A DNA stretch of 64,000 bases from Hydractinia symbiolongicarpus (taxonomy: Eukaryota > Cnidaria > Hydrozoa > Anthoathecata > Hydractiniidae): the NCBI RefSeq assembly GCF_029227915.1, contig NC_079879.1, positions 30,820,501 to 30,884,500 on the forward strand, in the 5' to 3' direction. The position numbers and the translations under genes were made by a program. The notes beneath the pieces are model-generated. The model was given only the letters and a program-made list of their open reading frames with translations. It searched no databases and was not told the origin of the DNA. This document shows, piece by piece, positions 41,892 through 53,584 of this stretch (the stretch's first letter is position 1; each line of letters opens with the position of its first letter).

Positions 41892-44800
41892 GAAAACGTT
41901 TTTGAAAACTACAAGTCTCATGCGTTTTAGTGGTAAAAAGATAATTTAAAAAATCGTTTTGGAAATGAGTTTACTCACAGGGTACTTTCTTTGTATGCAT
42001 TCGACTATACGGGCCAAGCGCGGGATTTAAAGGAAATCGCGGGTTTTCGTTTGCCGGCGATTAAACCACTTTCATTAAGCGTCTCATTAAAAATGAAAAC
42101 ATTTCTGAAAACTACAAGTCCCATGCGTTTTAGTGGTGAAAAAATAATTTAAAAAATCGTTCGGGAAATGAGTTTACTCCTTGGGAACTTTCTTTGTATA
42201 CTTTTGACTATACGGGCCGAGTCCGGGAGTTACGGGAAATCGCGGGTTTTCGTTTGCCGGCGATTAAACCACTTTCATTAAGCGTCTCATTAAAAATGAA
42301 AACATTTCTGAAAACTACAAGTCTCATGCGTTTTAGTGGTGAAAAGATAATTTAAAAAATCGTTTTGGAAATGAGTTTACTCACAGGGTACTTTCTTTGT
42401 ATACATTCGACTATACGGGCCAAGCCCGGGATTTACGGGAAATCGCGGGTTTTCGTTTGCCGGCGATTAAACCACTTTCACTAAGCGTCTCATCAAAAAT
42501 GAAAACATTTCTGAAAACTACAAGTCTCATGCGTTTTAGTGGTGAAAAAATAATTTAAAAAATCGTTCGGGAAATGAGTTTACTCCCTGGGTACTTTCTT
42601 TGTATACTTTTGACTATACGGGCCGAGTGCGGCATTTACGGGAAATCGCGGGTTTTCGTTTACCGGCGATTAAACTCCTTTTATTCAACGTCTCATCAAA
42701 AATGAAAACATTTTTGAAAACTACAAGTCTCATGCGTTTTAGTGGTGAAAAGATAATTTAAAAAATCGTTCTGGAAATGGGTTTACTCACAGGGTACTTT
42801 TTTTGTAAACATTCGACTATACGGGACAAGCCCGGGATTTAGGGAAATCGTGGTATTTCGTTTGCCGGCGATTAAACTCATTTTTTTCAGAGTCTCATCA
42901 AAAATGAAAACATTTTTGAAAACTACAAGTCTCATGCGTTTTAGTGGTGAAAAAATAATTTAAAAAATCGTTCTGGAAATGAGTTTACTCACAGGGTACT
43001 TTCTTTGTAAACATTCGACTATACGGGACAAGCCCGGGATTTAGGGAAATCGTGGTATTTCGTTTGCCGGCGATTAAACCTCTTTCATTGAGCGTCTCAT
43101 TAAAAATGAAAACATTTTTGGAAACTACAAGTCTCATGCGTTTTAGTGGTAAAAAGATAATTTATAAAATCGTTTTGAAAATGAGTTTACTCACAGGGTA
43201 CTTTCTTTGTATACTTTTGACTATACGGGCCGAGTCCGGGAGTTACGGGAAATCGCGGGTTTTCGTTTGCCGGCGATTAAACCACTTTCATTAAGCGTCT
43301 CATTAAAAATGAAAACATTTCTGAAAACTACAAGTCTCATGCGTTTTAGTGGTGAAAAGATAATTTAAAAAATCGTTTTGAAAATGAGTTTACTCACAGG
43401 GTAGTTTCTTTGTATACATTCGACTATACGGGCCAAGCCCGGGATTTACGGGAAATCGCGGGTTTTCGTTTGCCGGCGATTAAACCACTTTCACTAAGCG
43501 TCTCATCAAAAATGAAAACATTTCTGAAAACTACAAGTCTCATGCGTTTTAGTGGTGAAAAAATAATTTAAAAAATCGTTCGGGAAATGAGTTTACTCCC
43601 TGGGTACTTTCTTTGTATACTTTTGACTATACGGGCCGAGTGCGGGATTTACGGGAAATCGCGTTTTTTTGTTTGCCGGCGATTAAACTCCTTTTATTCA
43701 GCGTCTCATCAAAAATGAAAACATTTTTGAAAACTACAAGTCTCATGCGTTTTAGTGGTGAAAAGATAATTTAAAAAATCGTTCTGGAAATGGGTTTACT
43801 CACAGGGTACTTTTTTTGTAAATATTCGACTATACGGGACAAGCCCGGGATTTAGGGAAATCGTGGTATTTCGTTTGCCGGCTATTAAACTCATTTTATT
43901 CAGAGTCTCATCAAAAATGAAAACATTTTTGAAAACTACAAGTCTCATGCGTTTTAGTGGTGAAAAAATAATTTAAAAAATCGTTCTGGAAATGAGTTTA
44001 CTCACAGGGTACTTTCTTTGTAAACACTCGACTATACGGGACAAGCCCGGGATTTAGGGAAATCGTGGTATTTCGTTTGCCGGCGATTAAACCTCTTTCA
44101 TTGAGCGTCTCATTAAAAATGAAAACATTTTGGGAAAGTACAAGTCTCATTCGCTTTAGTGGTGCAGAAATAATTTGAAAAATCGTTCGGGAAATCAGTT
44201 TACTCCCTGGGTACTTTCTTTATATACATTCAACTATACGGGCCAAGCCCGGGATTTACGGGAAATCGCGGGTTTTCGTTTGCCGGCGATTTAACTTCTT
44301 TTATTTAACGTCTCATCAAAAATGAAAACGTTTTTGAAAACTACAAGTCTCATGCGTTTTAGTGGTAAAAAGATAATTTAAAAAATCGTTTTGGAAATGA
44401 ATTTACTCACAGGGTACTTTCTTTGTATGCATTCGACTATACGGGCCAAGCGCGGGATTTAAGGGAAATCGCGGGTTTTCGTTTGCCGGCGATTAAACCA
44501 CTTTCATTAAGCGTCTCATTAAAAATGAAAACATTTCTGAAAACTACAAGTCCCATGCGTTTTAGTGGTGAAAAAATAATTTAAAAAATCGTTCGGGAAA
44601 TGAGTTTACTCCTTGGGAACTTTCTTTGTATACTTTTGACTATACGGGCCGAGTCCGGGAGTTACGGGAAATCGCGGGTTTTCGTTTGCCGGCGATTAAA
44701 CCACTTTCATTAAGCGTCTCATTAAAAATGAAAACATTTGTGAAAACTACAAGTCTCATGCGTTTTAGTGGTGAAAAGATAATTTAAAAAATCGTTTTGG

Positions 44801-47160
44801 AAATGAGTTTACTCACAGGGTACTTTCTTTGTATACATTCGACTATACGGGCCAAGCCCGGGATTTACGGGAAATCGCGGGTTTTCGTTTGCCGGCGATT
44901 AAACCACTTTCACTAAGCGTCTCATCAAAAATGAAAACATTTCTGAAAACTACAAGTCTCATGCGTTTTAGTGGTGAAAAAATAATTTAAAAAATCGTTC
45001 GGGAAATGAGTTTACTCCCTGGGTACTTTCTTTGTATACTTTTGACTATACGGGCCGAGTGCGGCATTTACGGGAAATCGCGGGTTTTCGTTTGCCGGCG
45101 ATTAAACTCCTTTTATTCAACGTCTCATCAAAAATGAAAACATTTTTGAAAACTACAAGTCTCATGCGTTTTAGTGGTGAAAAGATAATTTAAAAAATCG
45201 TTCTGGAAATGGGTTTACTCACAGGGTACTTTTTTTGTAAACATTCGACTATACGGGACAAGCCCGGGATTTAGGGAAATCGTGGTATTTCGTTTGCCGG
45301 CGATTAAACTCATTTTTTTCAGAGTCTCATCAAAAATGAAAACATTTTTGAAAACTACAAGTCTCATGCGTTTTAGTGGTGAAAAAATAATTTAAAAAAT
45401 CGTTCTGGAAATGAGTTTAATCACAGGGTACTTTCTTTGTAAACATTCGACTATACGGGACAAGCCCGGGATTTAGGGAAATCGTGGTATTTCGTTTGCC
45501 GGCGATTAAACCTCTTTCATTGAGCGTCTCATTAAAAATGAAAACATTTTTGGAAACTACAAGTCTCATGCGTTTTAGTGGTGAAAAAATAATATAAAAA
45601 ATCGTTCGGGAAATGAGTTTACTCCCTGGGTACTTTCTTCATATACTTTTGACTATCGGTCCGAGTCCGGGGTTTACGGGAAATGGCGGGTTTTCGTTTC
45701 CCGGCGATTAAACTTCTTTTAATCAGCGTCTCATCAAAAATGAAAACGTTTTTGAAAACTACAAGTCTCATGCGTTTTAGTGGTAAAAAGATAATTTATA
45801 AAATCGTTTTGAAAATGAGTTTACTCACAGGGTACTTTCTCTGTATACATTTGACTATACGGGCCAAGCGCGGGATTTACGGGAAATCGCCGGTTTTCGT
45901 TTGCCGGCGATTAAACCACTTTCATTAAGCGTCTCATTAAAAATGAAAACATTTCTGAAAACTACAAGTCCCATGCGTTTTAGTGGTGAAAAAATAATTT
46001 AAAAAATCGTTCGGGAAATGAGTTTACTCCTTGGGAACTTTCTTTGTATACTTTTGACTATACGGGCCGAGTCCGGGAGTTACGGGAAATCGCGGGTTTT
46101 CGTTTGCCGGCGATTAAACCACTTTCATTAAGCGTCTCATTAAAAATGAAAACATTTCTGAAAACTACAAGTCTCATGCGTTTTAGTGGTGAAAAGATAA
46201 TTTAAAAAATCGTTTTGAAAATGAGTTTACTCACAGGGTAGTTTCTTTGTATACATTCGACTATACGGGCCAAGCCCGGGATTTACGGGAAATCGCGGGT
46301 TTTCGTTTGCCGGCGATTAAACCACTTTCACTAAGCGTCTCATCAAAAATGAAAACATTTCTGAAAACTACAAGTGTCATGCGTTTTTGTGGTGAAAAAA
46401 TAATTTAAAAAATCGTTCGGGAAATGAGTTTACTCCCTGGGTACTTTCTTTGTATACTTTTGACTATACGGGCCGAGTGCGGGATTTACGGGAAATCGCG
46501 GGTTTTTGTTTGCCGGCGATTAAACTCCTTTTATTCAGCGTCTCATCAAAAATGAAAACATTTTTGAAAACTACAAGTCTCATGCGTTTTAGTGGTGAAA
46601 AGATAATTTAAAAAATCGTTCTGGAAATGGGTTTACTCACAGGGTACTTTTTTTGTAAATATTCGACTATACGGGACAAGCCCGGGATTTAGGGAAATCG
46701 TGGTATTTCGTTTGCCGGCTATTAAACTCATTTTATTCAGAGTCTCATCAAAAATGAAAACATTTTTGAAAACTACAAGTCTCATGCGTTTTAGTGGTGA
46801 AAAAATAATTTAAAAAATCGTTCTGGAAATGAGTTTACTCACAGGGTACTTTCTTTGTAAACATTCGACTATACGGGACAAGCCCGGGATTTAGGGAAAT
46901 CGTGGTATTTCGTTTGCCGGCGATTAAACCTCTTTCATTGAGCGTCTCATTAAAAATGAAAACATTTTTGGAAACTACAAGTCTCATTCGCTTTAGTGGT
47001 GCAGAAATAATTTGAAAAATCGTTCGGGAAATCAGTTTACTCCCTGGGTACTTTCTTTATATACATTCAACTATACGGGCCAAGCCCGGGATTTACGGGA
47101 AATCGCGGGTTTTCGTTTGCCGGCGATTTAACTTCTTTTATTCAGCGTCTCATCAAAAAT
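41892..47160 (+). repeat. 12-monomer duplication with a two-monomer insertion
   Basis: 41,892-44,323 is followed by a related copy from 44,324 to about 47,160. The offset is 2,432 bp (12 monomers) up to about 45,550 and 2,837 bp (14 monomers) by the 'cagggtagtttctttg' variant (43,401 and 46,238). The second copy has therefore gained two monomers. Markers include 'tttgtatgcattcgac', 'gccaagcgcgggattt' and 'catttttttcagagtctc'. Confidence 0.8.
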
Positions 47161-48249
47161 GAAAACACTTTTGAAAACTACAAGTCTCATGCGTTTTAGT
47201 GGTGAAAAAATAATATAAAAAATCGTTCGGGAAATGAGTTTACTCCTTGGGTACTTTCTTTGTATACATTCGACTATACGGGCCAAGCGCGGGATTTACG
47301 GGAAATCGCGGGTTTTCGTTTGCCGGCGATTAAACCACTTTCATTAAGCGTCTCATTGAAAATGAAAACATTTCTGAAAACTACAAGTCCCATGCGTTTT
47401 AGTGGTGAAAAAATAATTTAAAAAATCGTTCGGGAAATGAGTTTACTCCTTGGGAACTTTCTTTGTATACTTTTGACTATACGGGCCAAGCCCGGGATTT
47501 ACGGGAAATCGCGGGTTTTCGTTTGCCGGCGATTAAACCACTTTCATTAAGCGTCTCATTAAAAATGAAAACATTTCTGAAAACTACAAGTCTCATGCGT
47601 TTTAGTGGTGAGAAGATCATTTAAAAAATCGTTTTGGAAATGAGTTTACTCACAGGGTACTTTCTTTGTATACATTCGACTATACGGGCCAAGCCCGGGA
47701 TTTACGGGAAATCGCAGGTTTTCGTTTGCCGGCGATTAAACTTCTTTTATTAATCGTCTCATCAAAAATGAAAACACTTTTGAAAACTACAAGTCTCATG
47801 GGCTTTAGTGGTGAAATAATAATTTAAAAAATCGTTCGGGAAATGAGTTTACTCCCTGGGTACTTTTTTTGTATACTTTTGACTATACGGCCGAGTCCGG
47901 GATTTACGGGAAATCGCAGGTTTTCGTTTGCCGGCGATTAAACTCCTTTTATTCAGCGTTTCATCAAAAATGAAAACATTTTTGAAAACTAAAAGTCTCA
48001 TGCGTTTTAGTGGTGAAAAGATAATTTAAAACATCGTTTTGGAAATGAGTTTACTCACAGGGTACTTTCTTTGTATACATTCGACTATACGGGCCAAGCC
48101 CGGGATTACAGGAAATCGCGGGTTTTCGTTTGCCGGCGATTAAACCACTTTCACTAAGCGTCTCATCAAAAATGAAGACATTTCTGAAAACTACAAGTCT
48201 CATGCGTTTTAGTGGTGAAAAAATAATTTAAAAAATCTTTCGGGAAATG

Positions 48250-50487
48250 AGTTTACTCCCTGGGTACTTTCTTTGTATACTTTTGACTATACGGGCCGAG
48301 TGCGGAATTTACGGGAAATCGCGGGTTTTCGTTTGCCGGCGATTAAACACCTTTTATTCAACGTCTCATCAAAAATGAAAACATTTTTGAAAACTACAAG
48401 TCTCATGCGTTTTAGTGGTGAAAAAATAATTTAAAAAACCGTTCTGGAAATGAGTTTACTCACAGGGTACTTTCTTTGTATACATTCGACTATACGGGCC
48501 AAGCCCGGGATTTACGGGAAATCGCAGGTTTTCGTTTGCCGGCGATTAAACTTCTTTTATTAATCGTCTTATCAAAAATGAAAACCTTTTGGAAAACTAC
48601 AAGTCTCATGCGTTTTAGTGATGAAAAAAAAATTTAAAAAATCGTTCGGGAAATGGGTTTACACCCTGGGTACTTTCTTTGTATACATTCGACTATACGG
48701 GACAAGACTGTGATTTACGTGAAATCGCGGGTTTTCGTTTTCCGGCGGTGAAACCTCTTTCATTAAGCGTCTCATTAAAAATGAAAACATTTTTGAAAAC
48801 TACAAGTCTCATGCGTTTTAGTGGTGAAAAAATAATTTAAAAAATCGTTCGGGAAATGAGTTTACTCCCTGGGTACTTTCTTTGTATACTTTTGACTATA
48901 CGGGCCAAGCCCGGGATTTACGGGAAATCGCGGGTTTTCGTTTGCCGGCAATTAAACTTCTTTTATTCAGCGTCTCATCAAAAATGAAAACATTTTTAAA
49001 AAATACAAGTCTCATGGGCTTTAGTGGTGAAATAATAATTTAAAAAATCGTTCGGGAAATGAGTTTACTCCCTGGGTACTTTCTTTGTATACTTTTGACT
49101 ATACGGGCCGAGTCCGGGATTTAAGGGAAGTCGCAGGTTTTCGTTTGCCGGCGATTAAACTTCTTTTATTCAGCGTCTCATCAATAATGAAAACATTTTT
49201 AAAAACTACAAGTCTCATGGGCTTTAGTGGTGAAATAATAATTTAAAAAATCGTTCGGGAAATGAGTTTACACCCTGGGTACTTTCTTTGTATACTTTTG
49301 AATTTACAGGCCGAGTCCGGGATTTACGGGAAAACGCAGCATTTCGTTTGCCGGCGATTAAACTTCTTTTATTCAGCGTCTCATCAAAAATGAAAACAAG
49401 TTTGAAGACTACAAGTCTCATGCGTTTTAGTGGTGAAAAAATAATTTAAAAAATCGTTGGGGAAATGAGTTTACTCCCTGGGTACTTTCTTTGTATACTT
49501 TTCACTATATGGGCCAAGCCCGGGATTTACGGGAAATCGCGGGTTTTCGTTTGCCGGCAATTAAACTTCTTTTATTCAGCGTCTCATCAAAAATGAAAAC
49601 ATTTTTAAAAAATACAAGTCTCATGGGCTTTAGTGGTGAAATAATAATTTAAAAAATCGTTCGGGAAATGAGTTTACACCCTGGGTACTTTCTTTGTATA
49701 CTTTTGACTATACGGGCCGAGTGCGGAATTTACGGGAAATCGCGGGTTTTCGTTTGCCGGCGATTAAACTCCTTTTATTCAACGTCTCATCAAAAATGAA
49801 AACATTTTTGAAAACTACAAGTCTCATGCGTTTTAGTGGTGAAAAAATAATTTAAAAAACCGTTCTGGAAATGAGTTTACTCACAGGGTACTTTCTTTGT
49901 ATACATTCGACTATACGGGCCAAGCCCGGGATTTACGGGAAATCGCAGGTTTTCGTTTGCCGGCGATTAAACTTCTTTTATTAATCGTCTCATCAAAAAT
50001 GAAAACCTTTTGGAAAACTACAAGTCTCATGCGTTTTAGTGATGAAAAAAAAATTTAAAAAATCGTTCGGGAAATGGGTTTACACCCTGGGTACTTTCTT
50101 TGTATACATTCGACTATACGGGACAAGACTGTGATTTACGTGAAATCGCGGGTTTTCGTTTGCCGGCGATGAAACCTCTTTCATTAAGCGTCTCATTAAA
50201 AATGAAAACATTTTTGAAAACTACAAGTCTCATGCGTTTTAGTGGTGAAAAAATAATTTAAAAAATCGTTCGGGAAATGAGTTTACTCCCTGGGTACTTT
50301 CTTTGTATACTTTTGACTATACGGGCCAAGCCCGGGATTTACGGGAAATCGCGGGTTTTCGTTTGCCGGCAATTAAACTTCTTTTATTCAGCGTCTCATC
50401 GAAAATGAAAACATTTTTAAAAAATACAAGTCTCATGGGCTTTAGTGGTGAAATAATAATTTAAAAAATCGTTCGGGAAATGAGTTT
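48250..50487 (+). repeat. ~4-monomer block repeated at 7-monomer offset (1,421 bp)
   Basis: About 48,250-49,066 matches about 49,671-50,487. Both copies carry 'gagtgcggaatttacggg', 'ttaatcgtc', 'gaaaaccttttggaaaac', 'tttagtgatgaaaaaaaa' and 'gggacaagactgtgatt'. The same set of variants, further changed, surrounds the transposon insertion site. Confidence 0.7.
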
Positions 50488-53223
50488 ACACCCTGGGTAC
50501 TTTCTTTGTATACTTTTGACTATACGGGCCGAGTCCGGGATTTACGGGAAATCGCAGGTTTTCGTTTGCCGACGATTAAACTTCTTTTATTTAGCGTCTC
50601 ATAAAAAATGAAAACATTTTTGAAAACTACAAGTCTCATGCGTTTTAGTGGTGGAAAAAATATTTTAAAAAATCGTTCGGGAAATGAGTTTACTCCCTGG
50701 GTACTTTCTTTGTATACTTTTGACTATACGGGCCGAGTCCGGGATTTAAGGGAAGTCGCAGGTTTTCGTTTGCCGGCGATTAAACTTCTTTTATTCAGCG
50801 TCTCATCAATAATGAAAACATTTTTAAAAACCACAAGTCTCATGGGCTTTAGTGGTGAAATAATAATTTAAAAAATCGTTCGGGAAATGAGTTTACACCC
50901 TGGGTACTTTCTTTGTATACTTTTGAATTTACAGGCCGAGTCCGGGATTTACGGGAAAACGCAGCATTTCGTTTGCCGGCGATTAAACTTCTTTTATTCA
51001 GCGTCTCATCAAAAATGAAAACAAGTTTGAAGACTACAAGTCTCATGCGTTTTAGTGGTGAAAAAATAATTTAAAAAATCGTTGGGGAAATGAGTTTACT
51101 CCCTGGGTACTTTCTTTGTATACTTTTCACTATATGGGCCAAGTCCGGGATTTACGGGAAATCGCGGGTTTTCGTTTGCCGGCGATTAAACTTCTTTTAT
51201 TCAGCGTCTCATCAAAAATGAAAACATTTTTGAAAACTACAAGTGTTATGCGTTTTAGTGGTGAAAAAATAATTTAAAAAATCGTTCTGGAAATGAGATT
51301 ACTCACAGGGTACTTTCTTTGTATACATTTAAGTATACGGGCCGAGCCCGGGATTTACGGGAAATCACGGGTTTTCGTTTGCCGGCGATTAAACCTCTTT
51401 CATTAAGCGTCTCATCAAAAATGAAAACATTGTTGAAAACTACAAGTCTCATGCGTTTTAGTGGTGAAAAGATAATTTAAAAAATCGTTCTGGAAATGGG
51501 TTTACTCACAGGGTACTTTCTTTGTAAACATTCGACTATACGGGACAAGCCCGGGATTTAGGGAAATCGTGGTATTTCGTTTGCCGGCGATTAAACCTCT
51601 TTCATTAAGCGTCTCATTAAAAATGAAAACATTTTTGGAAACTACAAGTCTCATGCGTTTTAGTGGTGAAAAGATAATTTAAAAGATCGTTCTGGAAATG
51701 GGTTTACTCACAGGGTACTTTCTTTGTAAACATTTAACTATACGGGCCGAGCCCGGGATTTACGGGAAATCGCGGGTTTTCGTTTGCCGGCGATTAAACC
51801 TCTTTCATTAAGCGTCTCATCAAAAATGAAAACATTGTTGAAAACTTCAAGTCTCATGCGTTTTGGTGGTGAAAAGATAATTTGAAAAATCGTTCTGGAA
51901 ATGGGTTTACTCACAGGGTACTTTCTTTGTAAACATTCGACTATACGGGACAAGCCCGGGATTTAGGGAAATCGTGGTATTTCGTTTGCCGGCGATTAAA
52001 CCTCTTTCATTAAGCGTCTCATTAAAAATGAAAACATTTTTGGAAACTACAAATCTCATTCGTTCTAGTGTGCAGAAATAATTTGAAAAATCGTTCGGGA
52101 AATCAGTTTACTCCCTGGGTACTTTCTTTATATACATTCAACTATACGGGCCAAGCCCGGGATTTACGGGAAATCGCGGGTTATCGTTTGCCGACGATTA
52201 AACTTCTTTTATTTAGCGTCTCATCAAAAATGAAAATTTTTTGAAAACTACAAGTCTCATGGGCTTTAGTGGTGAAATAATAATTTAAAAAATCGTTCGG
52301 GAAATGAGTTTACTCCCTGGGTACTTTTTTTGTATACTTTTGACTATACGGGCCGAGTCCGGGATTTACGGGAAATTGCAGGTTTTCGTTTGCCGGCGAT
52401 TGAACTCCTTTTATTCAGCGTTTCATCAAAAATGAAAACATTTTTGAAAACTAAAAGTCTCATGCGTTTTAGTGGTGAAAAGATAATTTAAAAAATCGTT
52501 TTGGAAATGAGTTTACTCACAGGGTAATTTCTTTGTATACATTCGACTATACGGGCCAAGCCCGGGATTACAGGAAATCGCGGGTTTTCGTTTGACGGCG
52601 ATTAAACCACTTTCACTAAGCGTCTCATCAAAAATGAAGACATTTCTGAAAACAACAAGTCTCATGCGTTTTAGTGGTGAAAAAATAATTTAAAAAATCT
52701 TTCGGGAAATGAGTTTACTCCCTGGGTACTTTCTTTGTATACTTTTGACTATACGGGCCGAGTGCGGAATTTACGGGAAATCGCGGGTTTTCGTTTGCCG
52801 GCGATTAAACTCCTTTTATTCAGCGTCTCATCAAAAATGAGAACATTTTTGAAAACTACAAGTCTCATGCGTTTTAGTGGTGAAAAAATAATTTAAAAAA
52901 CTGTTCTGGAAATGAGTTTACTCACAGGGTACTTTCTTTGTATACATTCGACTATACGGGCCAAGCCCGGGATTTACGGGAAATCGCGGGTTTTCGTTTG
53001 CCGGCGATTAAACTTCTTTTATTAATCGTCTCATCAAAAATGAAAACATTTTGGAAAACTGCAAGTCTCATGCGTTTTAGTTATGAAAAAAAAAATTAAA
53101 AAATCGTTCGGGAAATGAGTTTACACCCTGGGTACTTTCTTTGTATACATTGGACTATACGGGACAAGACTGTGATTTACGTGAAATCGCGGGTTTTCGT
53201 TTGCCGGCGATTAAACCTCTTTC
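50260..53223 (+). repeat. Left copy of the duplication that flanks the transposon
   Basis: This stretch plus 59,113-59,335 matches 60,807-64,000 at a constant offset of 10,547 bp. Subtracting the element and one target duplication (5,882 bp) leaves 4,665 bp, which is 23 monomers. Between 50,849-53,230 and its partner I counted about ten differences, including a 2-bp and a 1-bp indel that cancel out. That is close to 99.6% identity, far above typical monomer-to-monomer identity here. Confidence 0.85.
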
Positions 53224-53230
53224 ATTAAGC
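53224..53230 (+). repeat. Target site duplication, left copy (attaagc)
   Basis: Seven bases identical to 59,106-59,112. In intact monomers the sequence is 'ctttcattaagcgtctcatt'. The base before the left copy is c and the base after the right copy is g, exactly as in an uninterrupted monomer, so the duplication is 7 bp and not 8. Confidence 0.92.
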
Positions 53231-53242
53231 TAGGCTGTTCAG
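53231..53242 (+). repeat. Left terminal inverted repeat (12 bp)
   Basis: TAGGCTGTTCAG, the exact reverse complement of 59,094-59,105. Beyond 12 bp the ends diverge: gtcaaattttt here against tcacgtgactttt from the right end. A loose gapped resemblance (GTCA and a T run) continues for a few bases. Confidence 0.93.
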
Positions 53243-53584
53243 GTCAAATTTTTCTATGCGCCGCTCGACCTTCTAGCCGTATGCAACGTTTTCTACATTT
53301 CTATACGGTTTCAACGAGGGGTCGCGCAACTCCTAACTCCAAGCCATTCTCTAGTTATTGTTATTTTTATGATAGATAGTATAGCCCTTTTTTGTTGCGT
53401 TTTTCGGCCAATTTCGCAACAAAACACGGCACAAAGACGGGGGTCATGTATAGGTTTTTTTTCACAATTTCTATCTTTAAAAATCAATAACTCCAGATTG
53501 AGACATGGTAAGAACTTAAAATTTTTACAGTAGATAGTATATTTGTAAAAGAAAAAATATATTAATTTTTGATGGTTTATTTTT
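53243..53584. other. Left subterminal region of the transposon, non-coding
   Basis: AT-rich sequence between the TIR and the tandem repeats. It holds a perfect 10-bp hairpin (53,391-53,424) and an 11-bp AAGACGGGGGT (53,434-53,444) that also occurs near the other end (58,694-58,704). A minus-strand open frame of about 100 codons crosses it, but it is low-complexity, spans the hairpin and has no recognisable motif, so I do not call a gene. Confidence 0.7.
53391..53424. other. Perfect 10-bp inverted repeat, left subterminal hairpin
   Basis: TTTTGTTGCG (53,391-53,400) and CGCAACAAAA (53,415-53,424) are exact reverse complements separated by 14 nt. It lies 160 bp inside the left end. It could bind the transposase or form a hairpin in single-stranded DNA or RNA; the function is not known. 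Confidence 0.75.

Larger units (their letters stand above)
1..53223 (+). repeat. Satellite array, ~203-bp monomer (left arm)
   Basis: About 262 head-to-tail monomers of 202-204 bp, with no strand switch and no foreign DNA that I can find. Each monomer contains, in order, 'gggaaatgagtttactc', 'gggtactttctttgtatac', 'gactatacgggcc', 'tttacgggaaatcgcgggtt', 'ttcgtttgccggcgattaaa', 'cgtctcatcaaaaatg' and 'actacaagtctcatgcgttt'. Monomer classes differ at linked positions: A has tcacaggg, cattcgac and ccaagcccggg; B has tccctggg, cttttgac and ccgagtccggg; C has tgtaaacattcg and tttagggaaatcg; D has gtgcagaaataatttg and ttatatacattcaac; E has acaccctggg and acgtgaaatcg. Monomers differ by several to about 20%, while higher-order copies are nearly identical. 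The window starts and ends inside the array. A centromeric or pericentromeric location is possible but not shown by the sequence. Confidence 0.97.

Noticed and set aside
1-53223. Dozens of 60-120-codon ORFs within the satellite on both strands
   Set aside because: They are the same few translations repeated with each monomer, change frame at every unit boundary, show variants that follow DNA duplication blocks and not protein constraint, and match no family.
53223-53230. 8-bp target duplication, making the element hAT-like
   Set aside because: The eighth base would be c on the left and a on the right, and that a is already the last base of the perfect 12-bp TIR. The restored monomer fits exactly with 7 bp.
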